64,000 nucleotides of DNA from Prorocentrum cordatum (GCA_963575745.1 CAUYUJ010000203.1:147501-211500); one strand, 5' to 3'. Shown: positions 51,371-61,066, numbered from the stretch's first letter. Made by a program: numbers and translations. Notes: a model not told the origin generated them from the letters alone.

Positions 51371-51479
51371 GTGCCCGTCACTGTCCCCCGGGAAGAAGGG
51401 AGAGGGAGGCGGCACCGGGAGGATGCTTCTTGTCCTCTCTCCTTTCTCCGCTGTTCACCCGTTTTTTCATTGATCCTTC

Positions 51480-51600
51480 TCTTCTTCTCTCTCTCTCTCT
51501 CTCTCCATTTCTGTTTCTCTCGCAATCCTTTAGTAGTTCTCTCTCTCTCTCTATATATATATGTATCCCCTCATCTCTCTCTCTCTCTCTCTCTTTCTTA
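51480..51600 (+). repeat. (TC)n tracts with (TA)n
   Basis: CTTCTCTCTCTCTCTC, TCTCTCTCTATATATATATG and CATCTCTCTCTCTCTC. Confidence 0.9.
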
Positions 51601-51864
51601 TTCCACTGTGCGATGCGCGCGCTTGACTCGTGCGTGCATCAGTGCGTACGTATTGGTGTGATGGCTCATCCCTCGTCCTCTCTCGATGGATCTGTCGAGG
51701 AGCATTCCCATATGCGATAATTATTTCTTATTGTTTTCGTTACATGTATAGAGCTGTATGCAGCAAGTCTCGCCACCGTGCCAGCCCAGCATGTTGGGTG
51801 GCGCTTGTCCGAAGGACAGCGGGAGCCCGTCACGTGTGCCACCTCGTGTCTCGAAGCTTGGGTG
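51601..51864. other. No gene recognised
   Basis: Short unique stretch between repeats; no exon supported. Confidence 0.4.
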
Positions 51865-52085
51865 ATGCTCATGATGTTGCTGATGATGATGATGATGTTG
51901 ATGATGATGTTGGTTGTGATGATGATGCTGTAGATGATGATTATGATGATGCTGCTGATAATAATGATGACGATGACGATGACGATGATGGTGATGCTGT
52001 TTCTGATGATGGGGAGGAGCAGCAGGATGAGGATGATAAGGAGGAAGAGCAACAGGAGGAGGAGGAGAAGCAGGAGGAGTAGCAG
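51865..52085 (+). repeat. (GAT)n then (GGA)n
   Basis: GATGATGATGATGTTGATGA to GATGACGATGACGATGAC, passing into GGAGGAGGAGAAGCAGGAGG. Confidence 0.9.
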
Positions 52086-52149
52086 GAAGACGAATGTCAC
52101 ATGTGTCACCATTCGCCTTTTGTGTTTGAGGAACTGTCATAGAACTCGT

Positions 52150-52480
52150 TTTGGCCATCTTATGGCTGCCTTGGCCTCCTGTGGGACAATCTTGGGAGGG
52201 GGGCCGGGAGCCGGCTTGGGCAGTTTGGGGGACCGTTTAGGCCGTCTTGAGCCAGGGGCTATGTTAGGCCGTCGTAGGGATCTGTTTGCACTGCCTTGGG
52301 CAGTCGAAGGCCTTGTAAGGCAGTCGTGGATCTCTCGGGAGGCCCTCTTGGTCACTCTTGGGGCAGTCTTGGATACCTTGGGCCCTTGAATGATTGCGGC
52401 GTCTTCGGGCCACGCTGGCAGTCCTCATGAGGCCCCCTTGGGCCGTCTTGAGGCCACCTTCGGCCGCCGTGGTGCCAGCT
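52150..52480 (-). repeat. CCAAGACGGCCC-type array, reverse block
   Basis: GGCCGTCTTGAGCC, GGGGCAGTCTTGGATACC and GGGCCGTCTTGAGGCCACC units, more diverged than other blocks. Confidence 0.7.
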
Positions 52481-52734
52481 TGGCCCGTGTTCGATGCATC
52501 TTCTCTTCGCCGCCCTGACCGTGATCTTCCTCGTCACCCCTGCTTGTCCTCCTCTTCCTCCGCGCTGCCCTGCTGGTCCTCGCCCCCCTCCCTGCCCCAC
52601 GCCGTCGCTCCTTTCCTCTGTCCCCTTCCTCGTCCTCCCCTTCGTGCTCCACGTCGCCCTCGTTCGGCACCCTATTTCTCCAATCCCTCAGTATGTTGTC
52701 GTCGTTCTTCCTCTTCATCCTGTGCGTCGTTCCT

Positions 52735-52893
52735 CCTCCTCCCTCTCCTCCTCCTCCTCCTCCTCCTCCTCCTCCTCCTCCTCCTCCTCCTCCTCCTCCT
52801 CCTCCTCCTCCTCCTCCTCCTCCTCCTCCTCCTCCTCCTCCTCCTCCTCCTCCTCCTCCCTCCTCCTCCTCCTCCTCCTCCTCCTCCTCCTCC
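52735..52893 (+). repeat. (TCC)n tract running into an assembly gap
   Basis: Nearly perfect CCT repeat of about 160 bp ending at the N run; true length unknown. Confidence 0.95.
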
Positions 52894-52993
52894 NNNNNNN
52901 NNNNNNNNNNNNNNNNNNNNNNNNNNNNNNNNNNNNNNNNNNNNNNNNNNNNNNNNNNNNNNNNNNNNNNNNNNNNNNNNNNNNNNNNNNNNN
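52894..52993. other. Assembly gap of 100 N
   Basis: One hundred N directly after (TCC)n. Confidence 0.98.
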
Positions 52994-53247
52994 CGTCGCC
53001 ACCATCGCCACCATCATCGTTACTCTCATAATCGTGTCTACCGGTGTCGGCGTCGCCATGATACCGCGCCCGCCCAAGTCACCGTTTCGCACATATGCGC
53101 CCGCTGGGAAGTGCCCAGCGGTCAGCGCCACCGCGTCCGCGTCGGTCGCGCCAATTTAGCCGGCCGCTGTGCGTGCGAGCGTGCGCGGGTCAGCGCGGCT
53201 GCAGGGATGCACCAGCCAACGCCAAGCATTCATCGCAATCGCCACCG

Positions 53248-53345
53248 CGTGGGATTTGCAAATCACGTTGCGGGCGGGTGGGTGGGATGTTTACAAAAGC
53301 ATGGGACTTGTCAACTCGTTTACAAAATCAGTTCTTTTTTCGAAA
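53248..53345 (+). repeat. Dispersed repeat shared with 54,865
   Basis: GGGATTTGCAAATCACGTTG, CGGGCGGGTGGGTGGGATGT and TTGTCAACTCGTTTAC match TATTTTGCAAACCAAGTTGC, GGGTGGGTGGGTGGGATGTT and GTGGACAACTCCTTGC at 54,870-54,945. Confidence 0.65.
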
Positions 53346-53414
53346 AAGAGAATAGACTCTACCCCCCGCCCCGGACTTAACGCTTCCCCCTGGGATAGTA
53401 TAGTTTCATATATG

Positions 53415-53418
53415 CGTG

Positions 53419-53450
<32 letters not shown>

Positions 53451-53458
53451 TATATTCT
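53415..53458. repeat. (TA)n
   Basis: TATATATATATGTATATATA. Confidence 0.95.
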
Positions 53459-53499
53459 GCACACTCGTCCATCTTAAAAATGAAATCGTACCATCCCAC

Positions 53500-54005
53500 C
53501 CCTGAGGTTCCCTTGTAAAAAAACTATGCGGTGACAGCGTTTGTTCTAACATGGCAGTTGTTCACGAATCCCTTGCAACAAATGAAACGAAGTGCGCACG
53601 CGCCGCTTCGTCGCGCGCGCATTCCGTAAAATCCTTCACAAAAACATTCGGTTCCGAAGGATTTCGCAATCGAGTTTCCAAAACACATACGAAGACATAA
53701 GGTTTCGCAACACAGATTTGCTAAAGAACACTTCCGCGCGAGCTCTTGCGAAATCTTGACAAAACCATGGGTTTTTCAAGATTTTCATAAAATACTACCA
53801 AACGGGCTTCGCGCGCGCGCGTGTCGAAATCTGTCGAAAGCCCTTGCGCCTGTGCCGTCGCGAGAATCCTCTGCAAGAAATGGGACGAAGTGCAGACGCG
53901 CGCGTCGGCGCGCGCGTAGCGAACACCTTCAAACACATCGTCATCAGAGGATTTCAAAGTCGTGCGTCCAAAAAACCTACAAAACCATCAGGTTTCGCAA
54001 CCGGA
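53500..54005 (+). repeat. AT-rich repeat region, family N copy 2
   Basis: GAATCCCTTGCAACAAATGA, CGAAGTGCGCACGCGCCGCT, ATTTCGCAATCGAGTTTCCA, CTTCCGCGCGAGCTCTTGCG and GACGAAGTGCAGACGCGCGC repeat the themes of 28,390-29,035. GCGCGCGCG palindromes alternate with AT-rich arms. Confidence 0.65.
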
Positions 54006-54009
54006 TTAT

Positions 54010-54282
54010 TTCACACTAGCGTGCGCGCGTCGCTCTTTGCGTCGTCGTCGGTCGTCGTCGTCGCCGTCCTCCCTCCCCCCGGCGTCCGTTGTCCGTCGTC
54101 GTCGTCGTCGTCGTCGCCTACTCGGCCTCTTCTGTCTTTGCTCGTGTTCGTCGTCGTCGTTCTCTTGCGTCGTGGCCCTTCCGTCGTCGTTGTCCGGGGA
54201 GAAGGGGTCGCCATTCCTCGCTCCTCGCTCGTCGTCCGTCGTCGTCCGTCGTCGTCGGTCCTCGTATTTCGTCGCCGTCGTG

Positions 54283-54325
<43 letters not shown>

Positions 54326-54688
54326 TTCCCTCCTCCCTCGTCGTTGCCGTCGTCGGCGTCGCCGTCCTTCCTCATTTTTCGTCGTTCGCGTCGTCGCCGT
54401 CCTCCCTCCTCCCTCGTCGTTGTCGTCGTTGTCGCCGTCGTCCTCCCTCTTCCTCGTTGTCTTCGTTGGCGACGTCGTCGTCGTCGTCTTCGTCGTCGGC
54501 GTCGGCGTCGTTGTCGTCTTCGTCGTCGTCGACGTCGGCGTCGTCGTCGTCGCCGCCGTCGTCGTCGTCGTCGTCGTCGGCGTCGTTGACGTCGTCGTCG
54601 TCGTCGGTGTCGTCGTTATCGTCGTCGTCGGCGTCGTCATCGTCGTCGTCGTTGTCATCGTCGTCGTCGTCGTCGGCGTCGGTGTCGT

Positions 54689-54719
<31 letters not shown>

Positions 54720-54845
54720 AGTCGTCGTTGTCGGCGTCGTCGAAGTCGTTGGAGACGTCGTCGGTGTCGTCGTAGTCGTTGTCGGCGGCGTCGTCATCGT
54801 CGCTGTCGCTGTCGTCGTCGGTGTCGCTGTTGTTGCCAAGTGCCA
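54010..54845 (+). repeat. (TCG)n array
   Basis: Over 800 bp of GTCGTCGTC with GCC, GTT and TCC variants. The serine, valine and arginine frames are artefacts. Confidence 0.95.
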
Positions 54846-54864
54846 TGTGGTACCCACCGTCACG

Positions 54865-55075
54865 GTCTTAAGATATTTTGCAAACCAAGTTGCGGGTGGG
54901 TGGGTGGGATGTTTGCGCGAGCAGTGGAGTGGACAACTCCTTGCGAACAGAAGTTAATTGCACCACATAGTTTGCACCACACAGCCTGCACCACGCAGAG
55001 TGCACCACGGATATTGCAGCACATAGCCTACACCACAGATCTTGCACCACCACATAGCTTATTTATCCACGGTGC
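54865..55075 (+). repeat. Repeat partner of 53,248 and GCACCACA array
   Basis: After the shared block (to 54,950), 54,960-55,065 is seven GCACCACANAG-type units of about 16-20 bp (TTGCACCACATAG, CTGCACCACGCAG). Confidence 0.7.
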
Positions 55076-55129
55076 AGTATCTTATTCCCCAGACTGTTTC
55101 CTGAACGGGGTTCTGTTGTGGTAGAAGCT

Positions 55130-55530
55130 ACTTCCGGCCGAGGAAAACGGGAGCAGCGACATCCCCAAACACAAAGTTGTGTTCTGGGCCGTTTCGCATG
55201 TGACATCCTCACATTTCTCGTTTCTGAGATGTCGTGGATTGGCTGTTTCGCTTGAGACGTCCCTCGAAAACCTGGACTCGGGGACGCCGCGCGTGAGGTG
55301 CTCCGGACCGCTTTGCCTGAGACATCCTCGAAACACTAAGCCGCGCGAGGTGGTCCAGCGCGTTTCGCTTGAGACCTCCTTGCAACCCTTCGCTCCGACA
55401 TGCCGCGCGAGAGGTCGTCCGGCGCGTTTTGCTTGAAACGCGCACCCCAGAGTCCCGGGATGTTGCGTGAGAGGTGTTGCGCAGTTCTGAGCTCCGAGAG
55501 TGAGGAGCGAGGGGCGTGGAGGCTTCAGAC
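55130..55530 (+). repeat. Diverged ~65-bp repeats with TTTCGCTTGAGAC
   Basis: GTTTCGCTTGAGACGTCCCT, TTTGCCTGAGACATCCTCG, GTTTCGCTTGAGACCTCCTT and TTTTGCTTGAAACGCGC are separated by CCGCGCGAGAGGTCGTCC-like blocks. More units appear at 55,940-56,045 and 56,125-56,290 (TCTGAGACGTCC, GCACGCGAGGTGGTCC). Confidence 0.65.
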
Positions 55531-55544
55531 CCCAAGCGAACCAT

Positions 55545-55712
55545 TTTCAGGAGAGGAAAAAACACACACAATTAATCCTCGATTCCCCAGAAAACATAGG
55601 AAAATACGGGAAGTGGGGGGGGAGACAGAAACCCAGGAAATATGGGAAAACATGGGGAATCATTTTATTTGTGTGTATCTATTTGTGTGTCCTGGGGCGC
55701 CTTCAGTCGTGG
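55545..55712 (+). repeat. AT-rich dispersed repeat, family J copy 2
   Basis: AACACACACAATTAATCCTC, CCCAGAAAACATAGGAAAAT, GGAAGTGGGGGGGGAGACAG and TTTATTTGTGTGTATCTATT match 2,275-2,405. Confidence 0.7.
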
Positions 55713-55827
55713 AGACGCCTCGAGCGAGAGCGCGGCGAGCAGGGAGGGGGGGCAGGATCGGGGGGAGGAGCCAGGGGAGAGGCGAGAGCGCCGAGATGCT
55801 GCGCGAGTGGTGGCACAGCTCGCTTCG

Positions 55828-55900
55828 AGGAGGAGGAGGAGGAGGAGGAGGAAGAGGAGGAGGAGGAGGAGGAGGAGGAGGAGGAGGAGGAGGAGGAGCC
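55828..55900 (+). repeat. (GGA)n tract
   Basis: GAGGAGGAGGAGG with one GGAAGAGG variant. Confidence 0.9.
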
Positions 55901-56540
55901 TGAGAAAGCCTTGCAATCTGGACTTCGAATTTGTGCGCAACGCGGCCTGTTTTCGCTCGAGGTATCCTCGCCATTCGGGGCTCTGGGATGCTGCGGGCGA
56001 GGTGGTCTGGCCCGTTTCGCCTGGGATCTCCTCGGACTTCTGGGCTGCAAGGCGGAGGAGAAAGGAGGGAGGTGGAATCAGACCCGAACGAATCCTTTTG
56101 TGTCACCTTTGTTGTCGAATTGTGCTCTGAGCGCCGTCTGAGACGTCTGGGCGCCGTCTGAGACGGTCTGGGTCTGGGTCTGGGCGCCGTCTGGGTCTGG
56201 GCGCCGTCTGAGCGCCGTCTGAGACGTCCTCGCAACTCTGAGCTCCCAGCTGTCGCACGCGAGGTGGTCCAGCCCGTTCCGATTCAGCGAGCACGATTCA
56301 AAAGTAACATGTAAGGGCTTACTAGGGGGAGGCATGCTGGAGCGAGAGCTTGGCTAGCAGGAAGCAGGCAGGATGGGGGAGGAAAGGGAAGAGAAAAGAG
56401 CTCCGAAATGCGGCGCGAGAGGAATAATGCATGGAAGCGGGATCAGGCTGAAGCGCTACCTGCTAGAGGGCACCCATGCTAGGGTGCTTCCTGGAAGCGA
56501 CATCGAGAGTGCGAAGCTATCCCTGGCATGGCTGAGAACA
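55901..56540. other. Unit remnants of the ~65-bp repeat, no gene
   Basis: Contains further TTTCGCCTGGGATCTCC and CGCCGTCTGAGACG units (56,125-56,235) and unique sequence to 56,540. No exon supported. Confidence 0.5.
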
Positions 56541-57495
56541 AAGGGAGGAGGAAGAATAATGAGGAGGAGAAAGAGGAAGAAGAGGAGGAGCAGGAGGACC
56601 ATGACGAGCAGGAGAAATAGTAGGAGGAGGAGGAAAGGAACAGGACGGGGAAGGCGAGGAGGAGGATCATGAGAACAATAATGATGATGAGGATGATAAT
56701 GATGATGGTGATGTTGATGACCATGATGATGATGGCGGTGATGATGGCGATGATGGTGATGGCGACGTTGATGATGTTAATGATGCTGATGATGGTGCTG
56801 ATGGTGGCGGTTATACTGATGTTTTTGATCCTGGTTTGAAGTGGTGATCTTTAGTTGGAGGATGTTGATGATAAAGAGGTGGGACAGGAGGAGGAGAAGG
56901 AGAAGGAAGAGGAGGAGGAGGAATGCGATTACGAGGAGGATGAGGAGGAAGACATGGAATGCGTGGAAGAGAAGGAGGATGAGAAGGGGGAAGTGTGGGA
57001 GAAACACTGCGAACCGGAGGAGGACAAGGAACACGAGGAGGAACACGAGGAACACAAGGAGGATCAACTCCGGCAGGAGGAGGAGGAGGATGAGGATGGG
57101 GATCGGGATGAGGAGCGGAAGGAGCAGGGGGAGAAATACAGAGGAATCCGATGACGGGGTAGAGGATGTCGATGAGGAGGAAAAACTACGGCGAGCAGCA
57201 ACACCTAGAACATGATGGGGATTTCGCATGAGGAGACGAGGATTAACGATATGAGGAGATACAAAACGAGGGCGCGGAAAAGGAGGAAGAGGAGGGGGAG
57301 GAGGAGGAAGAGCTTGAGGAGGATCAGGAGGAAGAGGGAGATGGGGAGTAGGACCAGGAGGACCAGGATGAGGATGACGACGAGAAGGAAGTTAACCAGG
57401 ACGAAGAGAGAAATCTGATGAAGATGATTCTGATGATGACGACGACGATGATAATGATGATGATGAGGAGGAGAAGCGGGAGTTTTAGTGGAAAT
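56541..57495 (+). repeat. (GGA)n and (GAT)n composite
   Basis: GGA/GAAGA at 56,545-56,670; GATGATGGTGATG at 56,675-56,830; GGAGGAGAAGG and GAGGAACACGAGGAAC at 56,885-57,490. The E/D/K-rich frames are artefacts. Confidence 0.9.
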
Positions 57496-57824
57496 GAAGC
57501 GAGGGCGAGACGGAAATTGCATTGGATGCGGGGGAGGGGGGACACGACGACGATCATGTAAAGCTCAACGGCGACGCCGAAGGCGCATGCGAGTCAGAAG
57601 CGGGGACCCGCGCGAACACTCTTAGGAGCCACCTTGGCTCAAAAAGCGCTGTTGTTTGGGGTTTGGGAATATTGGACTCTGGATGTAATTTGTCGGGGTC
57701 CACGCTGTCTGACAGATGCACGGTATACGTATGTGAGCGCGATGCACGGTTGGGCGGGTTGGAGGGCGCCGCTTGCACCGGCGCCCGGGGCCACGCCGGT
57801 CCCCGCGCCGCTCCCCCCCTGCAG
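57496..57824. other. No gene recognised
   Basis: Intron-like sequence upstream of the S4 exon. GGAGCCACCTTGGCTCAA at 57,627 is a weak match to the spliced leader (about 16 of 22) and is not counted. Confidence 0.45.
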
Positions 57825-57884
57825 TACATGTTTCGCCGCATCATTTCTTTCTACCCCCTCCTCGTGGTGTTCAAGTTCCTCAAG
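57825..57884 (+). CDS. Polycystin-like exon, S4 region
   Basis: Acceptor CGCTCCCCCCCTGCAG. The exon is exactly 60 nt in phase 0 at both ends: YMFRRIISFYPLLVVFKFLK, then CTCAAG|GCTCGA as a GC donor. If the donor is ignored the frame adds ARPRAEKV. An arginine pair, a hydrophobic helix with Y-P-L-L and a closing F-K-F-(F/L)-K is the hallmark of S4 and the S4-S5 linker in polycystin-like channels. S5, pore loop and S6 should follow but nothing in 57,885-64,000 + strand encodes them. Confidence 0.7.
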
Positions 57885-57907
57885 GCTCGACCACGCGCAG
57901 AAAAAGT

Positions 57908-58030
57908 GGGGGGTATGGGGGAGGGGGGAAGGCTTTTCAGAAAAACACATGCTTCTCAGAAGGCGCGGTCCCTGCCGGCAACAGGCAAGGCCAGCGCCTT
58001 TTGAGAAGCAGGGGTGTTTCTAAGAAGCGA
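57908..58030. mobile_element. Family D-like foldback, short copy
   Basis: GGGGAAGGCTTTTCAGAAAA, GCTTCTCAGAAGGCG, CGCCTTTTGAGAAGCAGG and TCTAAGAAGCGAG keep the alternating TTCTCAGAAGG palindromes of family D in a shorter element. Confidence 0.5.
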
Positions 58031-58074
58031 GAGGCGGGGGAGGGGCGGCGGAGCAGGAGCGCGCACTCACCAGA

Positions 58075-58145
58075 GAGAGAGAGGGAGAGAGAGAGAGAGA
58101 AAGAGACAACAATAACTAGAGAGAGAGAGAGAGAGAGAAAGAGCA
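58075..58145 (+). repeat. (GA)n tract
   Basis: GAGAGAGAGGGAGAGAGAGA and GAGAGAGAGAGAGAGA. Confidence 0.9.
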
Positions 58146-58549
58146 GCAGCAGCGATGGACCTCGGGCAGCTCTCGCGACTGAGGATTACCCCGTGTGGGA
58201 GCGGAGGCCGCTGTCTCGGACGCCCCCCTCCCCCCCCCAGCGGGAGAGTCGGCGGAGGCGGGAGGCGCCGCGCGACGCCCCTGGAGATTCCCTGTGTGCT
58301 CCCGAAGGTGCTCCTGAGGGCTCTCGAAAGAGGCAGGAGCGGGGGGGGGGGAGCACAGGAGCGCAGGAGCAGGGCGAAGGAGGTTTCCGTGGCGCAGGGC
58401 TGGGAACGGGCGTGCCCGCCCGGGGCTGGAGGCGAGGTCGGTCGGTCGGGCGGAGGCTGGGACGCTCGGTCGTGCTCTGGTCGGTTGGTTGACGACGTAT
58501 GCCTTTCGACGGCCCCGTGGGGCCACAGAGCCCACGAGACGGGTAAGCT
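58146..58549. other. No gene recognised
   Basis: GC-rich. The minus frame upstream of this (LTPEQ tail) continues open here, so the retroelement may extend to about 58,490; its true end is not visible. Confidence 0.4.
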
Positions 58550-58683
58550 GACACAACGAATTGCCCCTCTGGCCAAAGATTGGCCTCGAAGTGCCAGGGC
58601 GCATTGCGCTTGCGCTCCTCAGCGTCTGCACGTTTCCTGCGGATACGCGCAAGCTGCTCAGGCGTAAGCTGAACAGTCGGAGG
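58550..58683 (-). pseudogene. LTPEQ tail of the retroelement
   Basis: Minus frame VQLTPEQLARIRRKRADAEE then RKRNAPWHFEANLWPEGQF. The L-T-P-E-Q-x-x-R-I-x-x-x-(R/K)-x-x-A-x-x-R helix is a short basic motif found at the ends of many nucleic-acid proteins. It is separated from the preceding module by the (GGA)n tract. Confidence 0.45.
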
Positions 58684-58743
58684 GGGAGGAGGAGGAGGAG
58701 GAGGAGGAGGAGGAGGAGGAGGAGGAGGAGGAGGAGGAGGAGG
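58684..58743 (+). repeat. (GGA)n tract inside the retroelement
   Basis: GGAGGAGGAGG for 60 bp, in the antisense of the element. Confidence 0.9.
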
Positions 58744-58988
58744 GTGGCAGCACGAGAGCCTCACCAGAGGCAGGGCCAAGGGCGGGGCGGTCCACGCCTA
58801 TCTCCCTGGTGGCCTCGTCCGCCTCGAGGTCGAATGCATCATGCGGCCAAGGATCCTCGGGAGCCTCGGACGGAAGCGCCACCGGGTCCCTCCTGGAGCC
58901 CACAGAGGCCACAAGATGGGAGGCAGGGGTGGGGGAAAAGGGAGGAGGCGGGTCGGGAGGGTCCCAACGCCACCTCTCACGATCGGGC

Positions 58989-59417
58989 TTACGCCTGTCT
59001 CCCTTCTTGTCGGCATAGTCGGGCGCTTCCCAGAACTGCTCGGTCTGTCCACGGCACAAAGAATCTCCGTATGAGAGCGTCATCAAGAATATACGCAGTG
59101 GGGTCATCAGGTGGAGTGACATCGTCGTTATTAGAATGCGCGGCAGAGACAGCATCGAACATGGCTTGTGTTAGGGCACGGCACATGGATTTTGGGTACG
59201 TCTTTTTGCTACTCGTTTTGAAGGTGCTCACCAGGGCTGTGTGCGCCCCCCCCCCATGATTACAGAAGCCCTGATTGTTAGCCTTGAGTAGGCCATGTAG
59301 CGTAGGTAGGCGAAGAGCTAAAATACGAGTGCCACCCCTCCCATGAGTCTGTGGGTCGCCTTCCTGGTGCATGCATTGGTCGAAACGGATAATACTGACC
59401 TGCGGGCAACATTCCAA
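58989..59417 (-). pseudogene. FDQC module of the retroelement
   Basis: The frame reads VSIIRFDQCMHQEGDPQTHG, RGGTRILALRLPTLHGLLKA, FCNHGGGAHTALV and KTYPKSMCRALTQAMFDAV. The order F-D-Q-C, then (K/R)-x-T-x-(I/L)-L, then C-x-H-G-x-x-x-H, then Y-P-x-x-(M/L)-C is a module I associate with dinoflagellate transposon-derived proteins. Its cysteine and histidine spacing suggests metal binding; its biochemical role is not known to me. Confidence 0.6.
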
Positions 59418-59439
59418 AGCTAGGAGAGGAGACCACTGG

Positions 59440-59830
59440 AAACTATGGCGCTTGCGGTCGCCAATGGGCCTGCGGCGGGTGTTCTATCCAGCCAATTGTC
59501 TCAGCTCGAACGTGTTCTGCCAGCAATTGGGCGATAGTGACAAGCAACAGGTTGCCCACACGTAGTTGCTCCTGCTGCGCGTCGGTACACCAGGGGACAC
59601 CCCACATATACTGGTGTGTACGTAGCGGTGGGGAGCCCCCTGGATTCCATCTCGCTGCGCTCCACGTCTCACAAGGGGGACCTCACCCCGTGACCCGATC
59701 CTGTGCTGTCCGACATAGGTGGTCCATTCATCGATCGTGGCCTTTCCGGTGAGATCCCCCATCACGACATGTATAGCCATGTCCAGCGATAGTTCAGTGA
59801 TCACGATGTCCGCTGAGGCCTGCATATCTG
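59440..59830 (-). pseudogene. GPPCETWSAAR module of the retroelement
   Basis: At 59,682-59,659 the minus strand encodes GPPCETWS. The frame continues AARWNPGGSPPLRTHQYMWG, VPWCTDAQQEQLRVGNLLLV and TIGWIEHPPQAHWRP. The preceding part is in another frame: LSLDMAIHVVMGDLTGKATI and DEWTTYVGQ (59,780-59,715). G-P-P-C-E-T-W-S-x-A-R, P-L-R, V-G-N-L-L and a later E-H-P recur together in dinoflagellate TE-derived proteins as I recall them. The PPC-containing layout recalls a cytosine methyltransferase loop but that is only a resemblance. Confidence 0.6.
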
Positions 59831-60778
59831 ACAGAAACCATTGGATGTCCCCTTCGCGGCGTCTGTCGCAGAAGAGATTCCATATGAACTTTCAGGGCGC
59901 ATGATGCGATAGGGCAATGCCTCCGTCGCGATACCTTCGTAGTCGTTAAACCTGAAAATGTAGTATCTGTCAGCATATTGTACCTGTGGTAGTGGGTCCC
60001 CTTGGTGTGCCTCGCTGGAGTCCTGCCAGGCCCGCTGGAGAGTAGGAAGTGCCTCTTGAGGGATCTTGCAGTGGGTCTCTTGAAGAACCTGCCGGGCCTC
60101 TTCCGCCGAGAAATGCGAGAAAACCCAAGCGGCCTCCCAGATGAGCCCACTGGTTCCTGTGGTAGCTGGGTAAGCAGATCTCCGTCTGCCTAGTCCTTCT
60201 CTCCTTCTCTTGGCGCAATGGCTGCGATCTTCATCAGCTGCTTGTGCTGCTGCCTCAGGTGACAGTTGAGGGCCATGGCACATGTGAGACAGGCAGCACC
60301 TCGCTGAGTCATATGCTAGATGATCTCTGAGCTGCCGGCGTGACGCGAAATTCGTACTGCGTGCCCTGCACTCCGTTCCCTCACCCATGAAGCGCTCCAC
60401 CTGAGCAACCAATCTGAAATGGTTCTGAACCACATGCAGTCGGAGATCCTTGGGTCTGTCGAACTGAGCTGAGCACCACGGACAGACAAGTGGGGCCACT
60501 TCGGCGGCCTGCGCTCGGCGAAGGCGGTAGTCAGAATGTGTGATGGGTAGCGGGAAGCCGCAAGGCTGCGCAGTGTTGAAACATGCCTTTTCTGCTCCTT
60601 CTGCCAGAGTTGCGTTGGTGGCCGCGCGCGCGGCGCCCGCCGCTGCCCCCTTGAGAAGGCGCTCCCAGGCCGGCAATGCCTGCAGCACTCGGCGCTCCCC
60701 TGGACAACACTCTTCCAGAGGAGCGGGCAGCTCACGCAGCTGGCTGCGGACGCCTCGGAGCCGGACCAGATCATCCAC
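59801..60778 (-). pseudogene. C2H2 zinc-finger region of the retroelement
   Basis: A 325-codon open stretch. Residues 99-120 are CPWCSAQFDRPKDLRLHVVQ plus NH, a C-x2-C-x12-H-x4-H finger (60,484-60,419). A second copy around residues 137-163 has lost one cysteine (TECRARSTNFASRRQLRDHL). Fingers after the reverse transcriptase thumb are usual in such non-LTR elements and probably bind nucleic acid. The stretch is the best preserved piece of the element. Confidence 0.6.
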
Positions 60779-60826
60779 AGTGTGGTGTAACCAGGAGGTT
60801 TTCCGTCCAGATCCAGATTAGGCTCC

Positions 60827-61066
60827 GCCTCCTCCTCCTCCTCCTCCTCCTCCTCCTCCCCCTCCTCCTTCCTCCTCCTCCTCTCCTCCTTCTCCTCCTC
60901 CTCCTCCTCCTCTCTCCCCCTCCTCCTCCTCCTCCCCTCCTCCTCCTCCTCCTCCTCCTCCTCCTCCTCCTCCCCTCCTCCTCCTCCTCCTCCTCCTCCT
61001 CCTCCTCCTCCTCCTCCTCCTCCTCCTCCTCCTCCTCCTCCTCCTCCTCCTCCCCCTCCCCCTCTT
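60827..61066 (+). repeat. (TCC)n expansion inside the retroelement
   Basis: About 240 bp of TCC with a few CCC and TTC variants, located between thumb and zinc-finger coding sequence. In the sense of the element it is (GGA)n. Confidence 0.95.

Larger units (their letters stand above)
7193..57884 (+). other. Inferred span of a polycystin-like channel gene
   Basis: This entry groups the + strand exon candidates at 7,193, 9,241, 23,689, 33,410, 41,765, 49,813, 50,840, 51,293 and 57,825. Read in order, they follow the layout of the PKD_channel family. The last strands of the extracellular domain (VYTTYNP, NFFMNRAGHI) are followed by pre-S2 (PISFFLQPYNTWSDYV), S3 (NMVDWLNI) and S4 (SFYPLLVVFKFLK). 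Several junctions are phase-compatible: 23,770 to 33,410 and 51,370 to 57,825. Donors are a mixture of GT and GC. S1, S2, S5, pore and S6 are not identified, so exons are missing from this model, lie outside the window, or the gene is decayed. Introns reach about 14 kb. The grouping into one gene is inference. Confidence 0.55.

Noticed and set aside
53844-55124. 426-codon + frame of S, V and R
   Set aside because: Translation of the (TCG)n array.
57627-57648. Second spliced-leader-like sequence (GGAGCCACCTTGGCTCAA)
   Set aside because: Only about 16 of 22 positions match; too weak beside the 20-of-22 match at 24,735.
59484-59825. Second AP endonuclease suggested by VVMGDLTGKATIDEWTTYVGQ
   Set aside because: The surrounding sequence in the other frame is the GPPCETWS module, whose usual leader has the same G-D-L pattern; an endonuclease here would be out of order.
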